DNA from: Arthrobacter sp. KBS0703
GTDB taxonomy: Bacteria > Actinomycetota > Actinomycetes > Actinomycetales > Micrococcaceae
Assembly (NCBI RefSeq): GCF_002008315.2
Contig: NZ_MVDG02000001.1
Location: 1,054,001 to 1,118,000, forward strand
Direction of reading: 5' to 3'
Length of the DNA: 64,000 nucleotides
A program made the translations under genes and the position numbers. This document shows positions 36,741 through 47,239 of this stretch, piece by piece. Positions within the stretch are counted from its first letter, which is position 1; each line of letters begins with the position of its first letter. A model generated the notes under the pieces. That model ran no database searches and was not told where the DNA came from. It saw nothing but the letters and a program-made list of their open reading frames with translations.

Positions 36741-38000
36741 TTAGCTGGGCCGGCCAGCGTCCGCAAGCTGCCGCTGCACCGTCTCGCGGGCCAGCAGCCA
36801 GGCCGCCGCCGCGAGCAGCAGGACGCCGCCGGTCACGGCGAATGCCCAGCCGTAGCCCAGCTGGTCTGCCAGCAGCCCGGCGAACACCGGGCCCAGGATG
36901 GCGCCGATGTCTGCGGTCATCTGATAGGCGGCCAGCACGCGCCCGCCGGACCGCTCGCGACCGATCACGTCCGCAACCGCCGCCTGCTGGGCCGGCCCCA
37001 GCAGCCCCGCACCCACGCCGGCAAGCGCAGATGCGGCAAGGAACCAGCCCAGCCCGTTCGTCAGGCCGATTCCGCCGGTTGCGGCGCCGGTGAGCACCAA
37101 CCCGGCAGTCATCATCGGCTTGCGGCCCAGGCTGTCCGCCAGCCTGCCGGAAAAAGTAAGCGCAACGGCGTTTCCGGCGGCGAAGACCGCCAGTGCCCAG
37201 CCCGCCGCCTCCGGGCCGGAGCCGAGTGCTGTGACGGCGAACAGGGGCACCGTGGCCATGCGCACACCGAACGTTGCCCAGCCGTTGGCAAAGCTTGAGA
37301 CGAGCGCCGCCCTGTAGGCGCTGTCCCCGAGGGCCTCGGCGAGTTTCATGGGCGGAGCCGCAGAACCGTCGCGGCGTCCGCCGCCGGGCACATGGCTGAG
37401 CTGCGTCTGCACCACCAGCGCGGCCAGGACCAGCGCCCCGGCATAGGCGAGGAAGGGAACGCGCAGCCCGAACCCGGCCAGCAGGCCGCCCAGGATGGGA
37501 CCGCAGACATTTCCGATCAGGAACGCGGAGGCGTAGGCGCCCGAGACCCTGCCGCGGCTTTCGGGCGGCGCAAGCCGGATGACGAGTGCCATCGAAGCGA
37601 CCGTGAACATCACCGACCCGGCGCCCCCCAACCCCCGGAACACCAGGAGCTGCCAGTAATTCTGGGCAAACGCGCAGGCCGCCGTGGAGGCCGCCACAAT
37701 CAGCAGTCCGGCCACGTAGACGGGACGCTCACCCAGCCTGCCGATCAGCGCGCCGCCGGCAGGAGCGAACACCAGCCGCATGAAGGCAAAGATGCTGACG
37801 ATCACGGCGGCGGCCGTCGCGCCGACGTCGAACGTGGTGGCGAACTGCGGCAGTACCGGGGCCACCAGGCCAAATCCGAGGGCGATCAGGAACGCCGCGA
37901 CGAGCATCACCTTGATGTCACGGGGCAGCCGGGCGTCGCCGGTCCGCCGGCCGATGCTAAACCGCAGTCTGCTGGCGGCGGGACGGGGGCGTGGCGTCAT
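36741..38000 (-). CDS. Major facilitator superfamily transporter
   Basis: The 419-residue protein has about 12 membrane segments and the loop 2-3 signature GGALIGRLGERPVYV (GxxxDRxGR-like), with a similar GRLADSLGRKP between segments 8 and 9. The family layout suggests a drug:H+ antiporter, substrate unknown. ATG at 38000 is preferred, with AGGAT upstream; the frame is open to 38213 but that adds a poorly hydrophobic stretch across the amt promoter region. It is divergent from amt. Confidence 0.85.
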   Translation of the reverse strand: MTPRPRPAASRLRFSIGRRTGDARLPRDIKVMLVAAFLIALGFGLVAPVLPQFATTFDVGATAAAVIVSIFAFMRLVFAPAGGALIGRLGERPVYVAGLLIVAASTAACAFAQNYWQLLVFRGLGGAGSVMFTVASMALVIRLAPPESRGRVSGAYASAFLIGNVCGPILGGLLAGFGLRVPFLAYAGALVLAALVVQTQLSHVPGGGRRDGSAAPPMKLAEALGDSAYRAALVSSFANGWATFGVRMATVPLFAVTALGSGPEAAGWALAVFAAGNAVALTFSGRLADSLGRKPMMTAGLVLTGAATGGIGLTNGLGWFLAASALAGVGAGLLGPAQQAAVADVIGRERSGGRVLAAYQMTADIGAILGPVFAGLLADQLGYGWAFAVTGGVLLLAAAAWLLARETVQRQLADAGRPS

Positions 38001-38049
38001 GAGCGGGTGATCCTTGCGGAAAGAGCCGAAGGGGCGGCTTGCGAGTGGT

Positions 38050-38118
38050 GAAACATAACCGTAACAAGCCAGATATGCACCATTTACTTCCGGGAGATTC
38101 TTGTAACAGGCCCGCAAT
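38050..38118 (+). promoter_or_regulatory. Possible nitrogen-regulator (GlnR-like) half sites before amt
   Basis: GAAAC-n6-GTAAC at 38050-38065 and GTAAC-n6-GCAAT at 38103-38118 resemble the alternating 5-base blocks described for actinobacterial GlnR. A lone GAAAC lies at 38136. Short motifs, so chance is possible. Confidence 0.3.
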
Positions 38119-38228
38119 CTAAATCCTCTGTGTGCGAAACACGGCACGGCAAAACTTGAACCAGAACGCAAAAAGGCGTTGGGACAGGGCGGGCTACTCC
38201 GCACACAAAGCAAGAGAGGACGTAGACC

Positions 38229-39587
38229 ATGGAACTCACCGCAGGTCTCGTTTGGCTCCTGGTCGCGTCAGCACTCGTGCTGTTCATGACCCCGGGCCTG
38301 GCATTCTTCTATGGCGGCATGACCCGTGCAAAAGCCGCCTTGAACATGATGATGATGAGCTTCGTCGCCATTGGCACCGTGGGTATCATGTGGGTCCTGT
38401 GGGGCGCTTCCATGGCCACGAGCAACAAGGACAACTTCTTCCAGATCTTCGCCAACCCGTTCAGCCACTTCGGCCTTCATAACTTTACTGACCCCGCGGA
38501 TCTGCTCAAGGTTGGCTACGCCGCCACCTTCGCCATCATCACCGTGGCGCTGATCTCGGGAGCGGTCGCCGACCGCGCGAAGTTCTCGGCCTGGACCATC
38601 TTCACCCCCATCTGGGCCACCCTGGTCTACGCCCCCATGGCTTACATGGTCTGGGGCGGGGGACTCTTCTCGAAGGACGGCTGGTTCGGCCAGACGTTTG
38701 CTCCCGTGATTGACTTCGCCGGCGGCACAGTCGTCCACATCAATGCCGGCGTGGCCGGACTCATCCTTGTCCTGATCATCGGCAACCGCAAAGGCTTCGG
38801 CAAGGACCCCAACCACCGCCCGCACAACATCCCGTTTGTCATGCTCGGCGCGGCAATCCTCTGGTTCGGTTGGTTCGGCTTCAACGCCGGTGCAGCGGCC
38901 ACTGTTGAACAGGCTGGCCTGATCTGGATCAATACGCTGGCAGCCCCGGCGGCCGCCATGCTCGGCTGGCTCGCTGTGGAGCGGTACCGCGACGGTCACC
39001 CCACTTCCCTCGGCGCCGCATCGGGCGTCGTCGCCGGTCTGGTCGCTATCACCCCGGCCTGCGCGAACGTGTCTCCGCTTGGCGCCATCGCCCTCGGCGT
39101 AGTCGCAGGTGTCGCCTCTGCCCTGGCTGTCGGACTGAAGTTCAAGCTGGGCTACGATGACTCGCTCGACGTCGTCGGCGTCCACCTCGTCTCCGGGGTC
39201 GTCGGCACCGTGGCTATCGGTTTCCTCGCGACGCCGACGCAGGGCGCGGCAGGTCTCTTCTATGGCGGAGGAACCACCCAGCTTGTTGCCCAGGTGCTCG
39301 CGGCGCTGATGTCCATCATCTTCACCTCGGTAATGACCTTCATCATCGCCTACCCCATTCACAGATTCATGGGCTTCCGTGTTTCCCAGGAACAGGAAGT
39401 GGTGGGTGTGGACCTGAGCCTGCACGCCGAGACCGCTTACGAGTTCGGCATCGGCGGCCACGGCGGCAGCTTCCAGCCGCTGCATGAACTGATCACCGGC
39501 AATGCCTCGGCGTCCAAGCTTGACACGGCACCTGAGGCCAGCAAAACGACAGACGCAGCATCAGGCAAGGAAAGCGTGGGGGCATGA
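38229..39587 (+). CDS. amt: Ammonium transporter
   Basis: The 452-residue membrane channel has 11 expected segments, with FMTPGLAFFYGGMTRAKAALNM at the N end, GGTVVHINAGVAGL carrying the first pore His, and YPIHRFMGFRVSQEQEVVGVD near the C end with DLSLHAETAYE for PII contact. AGAGAGGA precedes ATG at 38229. The stop overlaps glnK by four bases (ATGA), a nearly universal pairing that lets GlnK gate the channel. Confidence 0.96.
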   Translation: MELTAGLVWLLVASALVLFMTPGLAFFYGGMTRAKAALNMMMMSFVAIGTVGIMWVLWGASMATSNKDNFFQIFANPFSHFGLHNFTDPADLLKVGYAATFAIITVALISGAVADRAKFSAWTIFTPIWATLVYAPMAYMVWGGGLFSKDGWFGQTFAPVIDFAGGTVVHINAGVAGLILVLIIGNRKGFGKDPNHRPHNIPFVMLGAAILWFGWFGFNAGAAATVEQAGLIWINTLAAPAAAMLGWLAVERYRDGHPTSLGAASGVVAGLVAITPACANVSPLGAIALGVVAGVASALAVGLKFKLGYDDSLDVVGVHLVSGVVGTVAIGFLATPTQGAAGLFYGGGTTQLVAQVLAALMSIIFTSVMTFIIAYPIHRFMGFRVSQEQEVVGVDLSLHAETAYEFGIGGHGGSFQPLHELITGNASASKLDTAPEASKTTDAASGKESVGA

Positions 39588-39922
39588 AACTGATTACAGC
39601 AATCGTTCGTCCGGAGAAGCTCGAAGCCATCCGGGAAGGCCTCGAGGCCTACGGGGTCCAGGGCCTGACGGTCAGTGCCGCCAGCGGCTACGGGCGGCAG
39701 CGGGGCTACACCGAGGTCTACCGCGGCGCGGAGTACAACGTGGACCTGCTGCCCAAGATCCGCGTTGAGGTCCTGGCCACGGACGAACAGGCTGACGACA
39801 TCCTTGATGTCATCATCTCCAGCTCCAACACAGGCCGGGCCGGCGACGGCAAGGTCTGGACGGTGGATGTATTTGAAGCAGTGCGGGTCCGGACCGGCGA
39901 ACGTGGCGTAGCAGCCATCTAG
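39584..39922 (+). CDS. glnK: Nitrogen regulatory PII protein
   Basis: The 112-residue trimeric signal protein begins MKLITAIVRPEKLEAIREGL and keeps the T-loop GYTEVYRGAEY with Tyr51, the residue that is uridylylated or adenylylated, and the C-terminal signature TGRAGDGKVWTVDV. It is translated with amt. No glnD follows; the next gene is convergent, beyond a terminator, so the modifying enzyme, if any, lies elsewhere. Confidence 0.96.
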   Translation: MKLITAIVRPEKLEAIREGLEAYGVQGLTVSAASGYGRQRGYTEVYRGAEYNVDLLPKIRVEVLATDEQADDILDVIISSSNTGRAGDGKVWTVDVFEAVRVRTGERGVAAI

Positions 39923-39967
39923 CCACGGCGTTCCAAAACGCATAGTCCCCGCCCAACGGGATACAAA

Positions 39968-40000
39968 CAGGGCCGGTCACCATCACGGTGACCGGCCCTG
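39968..40000. terminator. Two-way terminator between glnK and the G6PD gene
   Basis: A perfect 14-bp stem pairs 39968-39981 with 39987-40000 around loop ATCAC. It lies between convergent genes and no strong T-run is present. Confidence 0.6.
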
Positions 40001-40043
40001 CTGCGTGCCCCGGCGTGTGCGCCCGCGCGTGGCCGGAGAGGGC

Positions 40044-41450
40044 CTATCCGGTGACCGAGCCGGAACCGGACCAGCCCTCCGGGCCCGACGTGCCGGCGTC
40101 GTAGTCCTCAAGCGGAACATCGCCCCTGGACCAGGCCGCGAGGACCGGATCGACGATTCGCCAGCACTCCTCGGCGGTGTCGGCCCGGACAGAGAGCAGC
40201 GGGTCGCCGGCGAGCACGCCCTCCAGCACTTCCCCGTAGGGAAGCAGATCGGAGGCATTGAGCTCTGAGTTGAGCGTGGTGCGGTTCAGACTGAAAATGT
40301 CCCCGGGGCCGTTGACGTCGACGTCGAGGCCGAGGGTGTCCGGTCCGAATCCGATCCGGAGCTTGTTGGGCGCGTCAACACCCGAGAAGCCCCTGGGCAG
40401 GTGTGGCACCGGCCGGAACGTAACCACCGCTTCCTTCCGCTTGTCACCCAGGGCCTTGCCCGAACGCAGGATGAACGGCACGTCCTTCCAGCGCCAGTTG
40501 TCAATGTTCACCTGGACTTCGGCGAGCGTTTCGGTGCTCCTGTCCGGGTCCACGCCCTCCTCCTTGACGTAGTCCGGAACCTCCCGGCCGCCGACGCTGC
40601 CGGCGGTGTACCGCGCCCGGCGGGTACTGGATTCGTAGGGCGTCCTGATGCTGCTCGCGCGGAGGACGGTGCCGATGGCATCCCGGAGGTCGCGCTCGCC
40701 GATCGTGGCCGGCGGCTCGATGGCCATCAGGGCCATGATCTGCAGGAGATGGCTCTGGACCATGTCACGCAGGGCGCCTGCGTTGTCGTAATAGCGTGCC
40801 CGGCCTTCGAGGGCCAGGTCCTCGTCGAAGATGATCTCCACTTTGGCGATGTGCTGACGGTTCCATACCGGCTCCAGGAAGTTGTTCGCAAAGCGCAGCC
40901 CGAGGATGTTCAGCACGGTGGCCTTGCCCAGGAAGTGATCCACACGGTGGATGTGGTCTTCAGGAACGAGGTTCAGGAGCGTCCTGTTGAGCTGACGCGC
41001 CGACTCCTCGCCGGATCCGAACGGCTTCTCCATGACGAGCCGCGTCCCCGCAGGGACCTGGTCCGGCGCCAGTATCTCGCAGGCTTTTTGGCTGACCTGC
41101 GGCGGAAGGGCGAAGTAGACGGCCACGGGCCCCTCAAGCTTCGAGAGCAGCGATGCCAGCGGTCCGTCCGCAGTGACGTCGAGTTGGTGATAGTCAGTGG
41201 AGGCCTCGAGGGACTTCAGGGCGTCCTTCCCTGCTGCGCCCGCCGGGCCTGCCGCCGCCGCAAAGGCATCATGGACACGCTCCCGCCACTGCTCCGGCGA
41301 CCACGGATCGGAACCCGCGCCGACGAGTTTGAGCCCGCCGGCCCGCCCGGTGGCCACCAGCGTGGCAAGGCCCGGTAGCAGCAGCCGGGCCGTAAGGTCG
41401 CCGGTGGCGCCGAGGATGAGCAGGGTTTTTACGGTTGTTTGGCTCGTCAC
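40044..41450 (-). CDS. zwf: Glucose-6-phosphate dehydrogenase (stand-alone paralogue type)
   Basis: The product of about 468 residues begins VTSQTTVKTLLILGATGDLTARLLLPGL (dinucleotide fold), has VMEKPFG, the active-site HRVDHFLGKATV and FILRSGKALGDKRKE. It oxidises glucose 6-phosphate at the entry to the pentose phosphate path. It is shorter than the usual 507-520 residues and lacks the tal/opcA neighbours of the main actinobacterial zwf, so it is probably a second copy. GTG at 41450 is chosen; the frame continues to 41588 without family likeness and would overlap the ffh region. Confidence 0.85.
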   Translation of the reverse strand: MTSQTTVKTLLILGATGDLTARLLLPGLATLVATGRAGGLKLVGAGSDPWSPEQWRERVHDAFAAAAGPAGAAGKDALKSLEASTDYHQLDVTADGPLASLLSKLEGPVAVYFALPPQVSQKACEILAPDQVPAGTRLVMEKPFGSGEESARQLNRTLLNLVPEDHIHRVDHFLGKATVLNILGLRFANNFLEPVWNRQHIAKVEIIFDEDLALEGRARYYDNAGALRDMVQSHLLQIMALMAIEPPATIGERDLRDAIGTVLRASSIRTPYESSTRRARYTAGSVGGREVPDYVKEEGVDPDRSTETLAEVQVNIDNWRWKDVPFILRSGKALGDKRKEAVVTFRPVPHLPRGFSGVDAPNKLRIGFGPDTLGLDVDVNGPGDIFSLNRTTLNSELNASDLLPYGEVLEGVLAGDPLLSVRADTAEECWRIVDPVLAAWSRGDVPLEDYDAGTSGPEGWSGSGSVTG

Positions 41451-41593
41451 CTTGCCAGCATGCCATCTTGAAGGCGTGTCTTGGTACCCTAGATAGTCGA
41501 GTCCCGTCGTCGACGCAGTTGGAAACAACAGCCGAGACGCTGGTGTGCCGCAGGGCCGCCATCCGTACATCCACTGAAAGAAGTGCACGGCGC

Positions 41594-43216
41594 GTGTTCA
41601 ATTCACTCTCTGACCGGTTGACAGCAACCTTCAAGAATCTCCGTGGCAAGGGCCGCCTCACCGAGGCAGACGTCGACGCCACAGTCCGCGAGATCCGCCG
41701 GGCCCTGCTGGACGCTGACGTTGCCGTGCCCGTGGTGCGGGAGTTCACCGGCCGGGTCCGTGAGCGCGCGCTCGGGGCCGAAGTCTCCGGGGCACTGAAC
41801 CCGAGCCAGCAGATCGTGAAGATCGTCAACGAGGAGCTCGTCGAGATCCTCGGCGGAGAAACGCGCCGCATCCGGCTGGCCAAGACCGGGCCCACCATCA
41901 TCATGCTTGCCGGCCTCCAGGGCGCCGGTAAGACCACCCTCGCCGGCAAGCTTGCCAAGTGGCTCAAGGCGCAGGGCCACAGCCCCGTCCATGTCTCTTA
42001 TACACATCTAGATGTGTATAAGAGACAGCGCCCCAACGCCGTGACCCAGCTGCAGGTCGTCGGCCAGCGCGCCGGGGTCCCGGTCTTCGCCCCGCACCCC
42101 GGCGCCACCTCCGAGCTGGAGCACCCGGCGGGCGACCCCGTCGCCTGTCTCTTATACACATCTAGATGTGTATAAGAGACAGGCGTGGAGGAGGCCCGAC
42201 AGAAGCTGCACGATGTCGTCATTGTCGACACCGCCGGGCGTCTCGGCGTCGACGCCGGCATGATGGAACAGGCGCGCCAGATCCGGCGGGCCATCGTCCC
42301 CAACGAAGTGCTCTTCGTGATCGACTCCATGATCGGCCAGGACGCCGTCAACACGGCGATGGCCTTTGATGAAGGCGTCAACTTCACCGGCATCGTGCTG
42401 TCAAAGCTCGACGGCGACGCCCGCGGCGGTGCCGCGCTTTCCGTAGCGTCGGTCACCGGCAAGCCCGTCATGTTCGCGTCCACCGGCGAAAGCCTGGACG
42501 ACTTTGAGCTGTTCCACCCGGACCGCATGGCGTCCCGCATCCTCGACATGGGCGACGTCCTCACCCTGATCGAGCAGGCGGAGAAGTCGTGGGACAAGGA
42601 CGAAGCTGCCCGGATGGCGAAGAAGTTCGCCGACCAGGAAGACTTCACGCTGGATGACTTCCTCGCCCAGATGCAGCAGATCCGCAACATGGGCTCCATG
42701 AAGAAAATGCTCATGATGATGCCCGGCGCGCAGAATATCCGCCAGCAGCTGGAGCAGTTCGATGAGCGCGAAATCGACAGGGTCGAGGCGATCGTCCGCT
42801 CCATGACGCCGCACGAGCGGCTGGCGCCGAAGATCATCAACGGCTCGCGGCGTGCCCGTATCGCCAAGGGCTCGGGCGTCCACGTGTCCGAGGTCAACGG
42901 GCTGCTTGAGCGCTTCGCGCAGGCCCAGAAGATGATGAAGAAGATGGCCCAGGGCGGCGGCATGCCTGGCATGCCCGGAATGCCGGGCATGGGAGCGGGC
43001 GGCGCGCGCAAGGGCCCCAAGAACGCACCCAAGAAGAAGGCCCGTTCAGGCAACCCCGCCAAGGCGGCCCAGGAACTCCGTGACGCGGAGGCCCGGCGTG
43101 CCAGCGCCGCCAAGGCACTCCCCACCGGGGCTGCCTTCGGCCAGCAGGGCGGCGACTTCGACCCGTCGCAGCTCAACCTCCCCAAGGGCTTTGACAAGTT
43201 CCTGGGCGGCAATTAG
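41594..43216 (+). CDS. ffh: Signal recognition particle protein Ffh, broken by two adapter artefacts
   Basis: N-terminal helices (MFNSLSDRLTATFKNLRGKG), P-loop GLQGAGKTTLAGKL near residue 107, DTAGRLGVD, TKLDGDARGGA-like SKLDGDARGG, and a methionine-rich M domain (MKKMLMMMPGAQ, then repeated PGMPGM) identify SRP54, partner of FtsY. GTG at 41594 is the start. Two mosaic-end palindromes at 41992-42028 and 42145-42182 replace short native segments: the loop that should read near LVACDLQ before RPNAV, and a few residues before GVEEARQ. The second brings an in-frame TAA at 42173-42175. The gene is surely intact in the organism. Confidence 0.93.
41992..42028. other. Mate-pair junction adapter artefact (1) inside ffh
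   Basis: The 18-base end TGTCTCTTATACACATCT is followed directly by the 19-base Tn5 mosaic end AGATGTGTATAAGAGACAG. This is the Nextera mate-pair junction sequence, not genome. It adds the foreign peptide [11 protein letters not shown] to Ffh. Confidence 0.97.
42145..42182. other. Mate-pair junction adapter artefact (2) inside ffh
   Basis: The complete 38-base palindrome (two 19-base mosaic ends) is present. It places TAA in the ffh frame and creates the false tail CLLYTSRCV. Only 116 bases of genuine sequence separate it from artefact 1. Confidence 0.97.
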
Positions 43217-43271
43217 GCCCACGGTCATGTCGGCCGGCGCTGATGTCAGACCGCTGCCATAAGGTTGGGTC

Positions 43272-44006
43272 ATGTTTAAGCAGCGGGTAGTGTTCGTCCA
43301 CGGTGCCGGAAACTTCGGCTCCGCTGCTTGGCCGCGCCAGCACGGCATGGCCCTGCAGTACGACGCCCTGTTCCTGCGCCGGCACGGTTTCGACGCCGAG
43401 GCCGAACCCCTGGAAACCGACTTCGCCGCAGACGCCCGGATCGTGCTCCGCTCCCTCGCGGACGACGGCCGCGGCGCCGCCGGAGGGCATGTCGTGGCCC
43501 ATTCCCAGGGCGCCATTTCGGCGATGATGGCTGCCATCGAACGCCCGGACCTCGTGTTCTCGCTGACACTGGTGGAGCCGGCCTGCCTGTCGCTGACTGC
43601 CGAGCTGCCGGCCACGGCCGCCCACCGGGCGCTCATGGAGCCCCTGTTCGACGTCCGGCACCAGCTGGGTGACGACGACTACGAGCGGGAGTTCGTCCGG
43701 CGGGCCTTTGCCGCTGACGCGCCCGGCCCTAGCACTCCCGAGGCCAGGCGGGCGGCCAGGCGGCTGCGATTGCAGGCGCCGCCGTGGCAGGCTCCGCTGC
43801 AGATCGTGCCGGGCGTCCCCACCCTCGTGCTGACCGGCGGGTGGGAGCCCCTGTACGAGGAAATCGCCGGCTACCTGAGGGAGACCGGCGCCCTGCACCG
43901 CACTGCTGCGGGAGGGCACCGGCCCCAGGACTCGCCCGAGGGCGACCGTTTCATCCGGTCCTTTATCGCCGAGGTCAGCCGGCGGCAGCAGCCGCAGGCG
44001 TCCTGA
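43272..44006 (+). CDS. Alpha/beta hydrolase
   Basis: The 244-residue protein has the oxyanion-hole motif VFVHGAGNFG at the N end, nucleophile elbow VVAHSQGAIS (Ser near residue 78), and a C-terminal GGHRPQDSPEGD with the likely catalytic His. The Asp is probably in VLTGGWEPLYEE or nearby. Substrate unknown; the form is that of small esterases. It lies 55 bases after ffh and converges on thiC. Confidence 0.85.
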   Translation: MFKQRVVFVHGAGNFGSAAWPRQHGMALQYDALFLRRHGFDAEAEPLETDFAADARIVLRSLADDGRGAAGGHVVAHSQGAISAMMAAIERPDLVFSLTLVEPACLSLTAELPATAAHRALMEPLFDVRHQLGDDDYEREFVRRAFAADAPGPSTPEARRAARRLRLQAPPWQAPLQIVPGVPTLVLTGGWEPLYEEIAGYLRETGALHRTAAGGHRPQDSPEGDRFIRSFIAEVSRRQQPQAS

Positions 44007-44029
44007 CCCCGGCTGCTACCTGCCGGCTG

Positions 44030-45847
<1,818 letters not shown>

Positions 45848-45855
45848 TTACTGCT

Positions 45856-45943
45856 CACTTCCTTCGCCGGCATTACCCGGACAGGTTCAACGGTCGCAGG
45901 CTGCGCTAGCCCGATCTCAGCCCCTGCAGGGGCACCCGTGTGG
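45856..45943 (-). promoter_or_regulatory. TPP (THI) riboswitch of thiC
   Basis: Read on -, the leader holds the P2/J region GGGGCTGAGATCGGG, then GACCGTTGAACCTG, then CCGGGTAATGCCGGCGAAGG, the conserved core of the THI element in correct order. The GGAAG that ends it lies about 10 bases before the thiC ATG and is the only ribosome site, so control is probably at translation start. Confidence 0.95.
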
Positions 45944-46078
45944 TCGTAGACGAAGCTACCACAGGGCAGCGGGCCGCCGCCCATCCATGCCCGGTGTGAC
46001 TGCAGGTGTGACAGGGCGTGCGGCCACGGGCGGGACGGCGCCCCTGGCCAGGGCCGGCCGGCGGATTAGGCTGGAGTC

Positions 46079-47161
46079 ATGGCGCGCATCATTGAATTCA
46101 GCGGAACCGTGCTTACCGGCCCGGACCGGGAGCGGCACGGACTCTGGGCCGTGGACGGCTGGCTGACCTTCCAGCGGCCGACTGAAAGTCCGGACGTTGT
46201 GCTGGACGGCTGGGTACTGCCGGGTTTCGTGGACGCGCACTGCCACATCGGGCTGGGCCCCGGCGGCGCCGTGGACGACGACGTGGCGCACGGCCAGGCG
46301 ATGACGGACCGGAATGCCGGGACGCTGCTGGTCCGGGACGCGGGCGCAGCCAGCGACACCCGGTGGCTGCAGCAATCGCCGGATGCGCCGAGGATCATCA
46401 GGGCCGGGCGGCACATCGCCAGGACACGGCGCTACCTGCGGAACTTCGCCGTCGAGGTCGAACCGGAGGATCTGGTGGAGGCGGTCCGGAAGCAGGCGCG
46501 TGCCGGGGACGGCTGGGTCAAGCTGGTGGGGGACTGGATCGACCGCGACGCCGGCGACCTCGCGCCGTCGTTTCCGGCCGCGGCGGTACGGGACGCCGTC
46601 AGCGCCGCCCACGATGAAGGCGCCAGGGTCACTGCGCACTGCTTCGGAGAAGACACCCTGGATGACATGCTCGACGCCGGAATCGACTGCGTCGAACACG
46701 CCACAGGGCTATTGCCGCGGCACATTCCCCGCTTCGTGGAACAGCAGGTGCCGATCGTTCCGACGCTCATCAACATCGCCACGTTTCCGGACATCGCCGA
46801 CCAAGCCGAAGCCAAGTTCCCGCGCTATGCGGCCCACATGCGCGGGCTGTGGGAGCGCCGGAATGAGCGCGTCCTGGAAGCCTACGAGGCCACGGTGCGG
46901 GTTTTCGCCGGAACGGACGCGGGCAGTGTGATCCGGCACGGCCGGATCGCCGACGAGATTCTGGCACTCCACGCAGCCGGCCTTCCGGCGGCTGCAGCCC
47001 TGGACGCCGCCTGCTGGGGCGCCCGCCGGTGGCTGGGGGCCGACGGCCTGGCCGAGGGGGCCAGCGCCGACGTGGTCCTGTGCTCGGAGGATCCCCGCGC
47101 GGATCCGGAAACGATCCGCGATCTGAAAGGCGTGGTTCTGCGGGGGAAGATCGTCCGTTAG
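46079..47161 (+). CDS. Amidohydrolase family protein
   Basis: The 360-residue metal-dependent hydrolase has the first-strand motif PGFVDAHCHIG, a lysine in DGWVKLVGDWID, metal histidines in VTAHCFGED and VEHATGLL, and the catalytic Asp in VFAGTDAGS. It fits the imidazolonepropionase/prolidase-like set of cytosolic amidohydrolases; the substrate is unknown. ATG at 46079 is the first in frame. The spacer of 136 bases from the riboswitch holds no gene. The next gene is 78 bases on, after a palindrome. Confidence 0.87.
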   Translation: MARIIEFSGTVLTGPDRERHGLWAVDGWLTFQRPTESPDVVLDGWVLPGFVDAHCHIGLGPGGAVDDDVAHGQAMTDRNAGTLLVRDAGAASDTRWLQQSPDAPRIIRAGRHIARTRRYLRNFAVEVEPEDLVEAVRKQARAGDGWVKLVGDWIDRDAGDLAPSFPAAAVRDAVSAAHDEGARVTAHCFGEDTLDDMLDAGIDCVEHATGLLPRHIPRFVEQQVPIVPTLINIATFPDIADQAEAKFPRYAAHMRGLWERRNERVLEAYEATVRVFAGTDAGSVIRHGRIADEILALHAAGLPAAAALDAACWGARRWLGADGLAEGASADVVLCSEDPRADPETIRDLKGVVLRGKIVR

Positions 47162-47168
47162 GAATAAA

Positions 47169-47180
47169 TTGAAGCTTCAA
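47169..47180. promoter_or_regulatory. 12-bp palindrome before the VOC gene
   Basis: TTGAAGCTTCAA is a perfect dyad in an AT-rich patch eight bases after the amidohydrolase stop and 60 bases before the VOC start. MarR or similar regulators often use such sites. A small hairpin (CCACCG/CGGTGG) follows at 47201-47217. Confidence 0.4.
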
Positions 47181-47239
47181 GTAATTTAGAGATGTAGGGA
47201 CCACCGAAATCCGGTGGCCGGGGAGTCAGGGAGCACTCA

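Noticed and set aside
38268..39485. 405-codon Glu/Asp-rich frame on - opposite amt
   Set aside because: An antisense product of hydrophobic codons; amt is certain.
41992..42182. The pair of 37-38 bp palindromes as a new mobile repeat or MITE
   Set aside because: They match the Tn5 mosaic end used in Nextera kits base for base and interrupt an essential gene; a library artefact is the simple reading.
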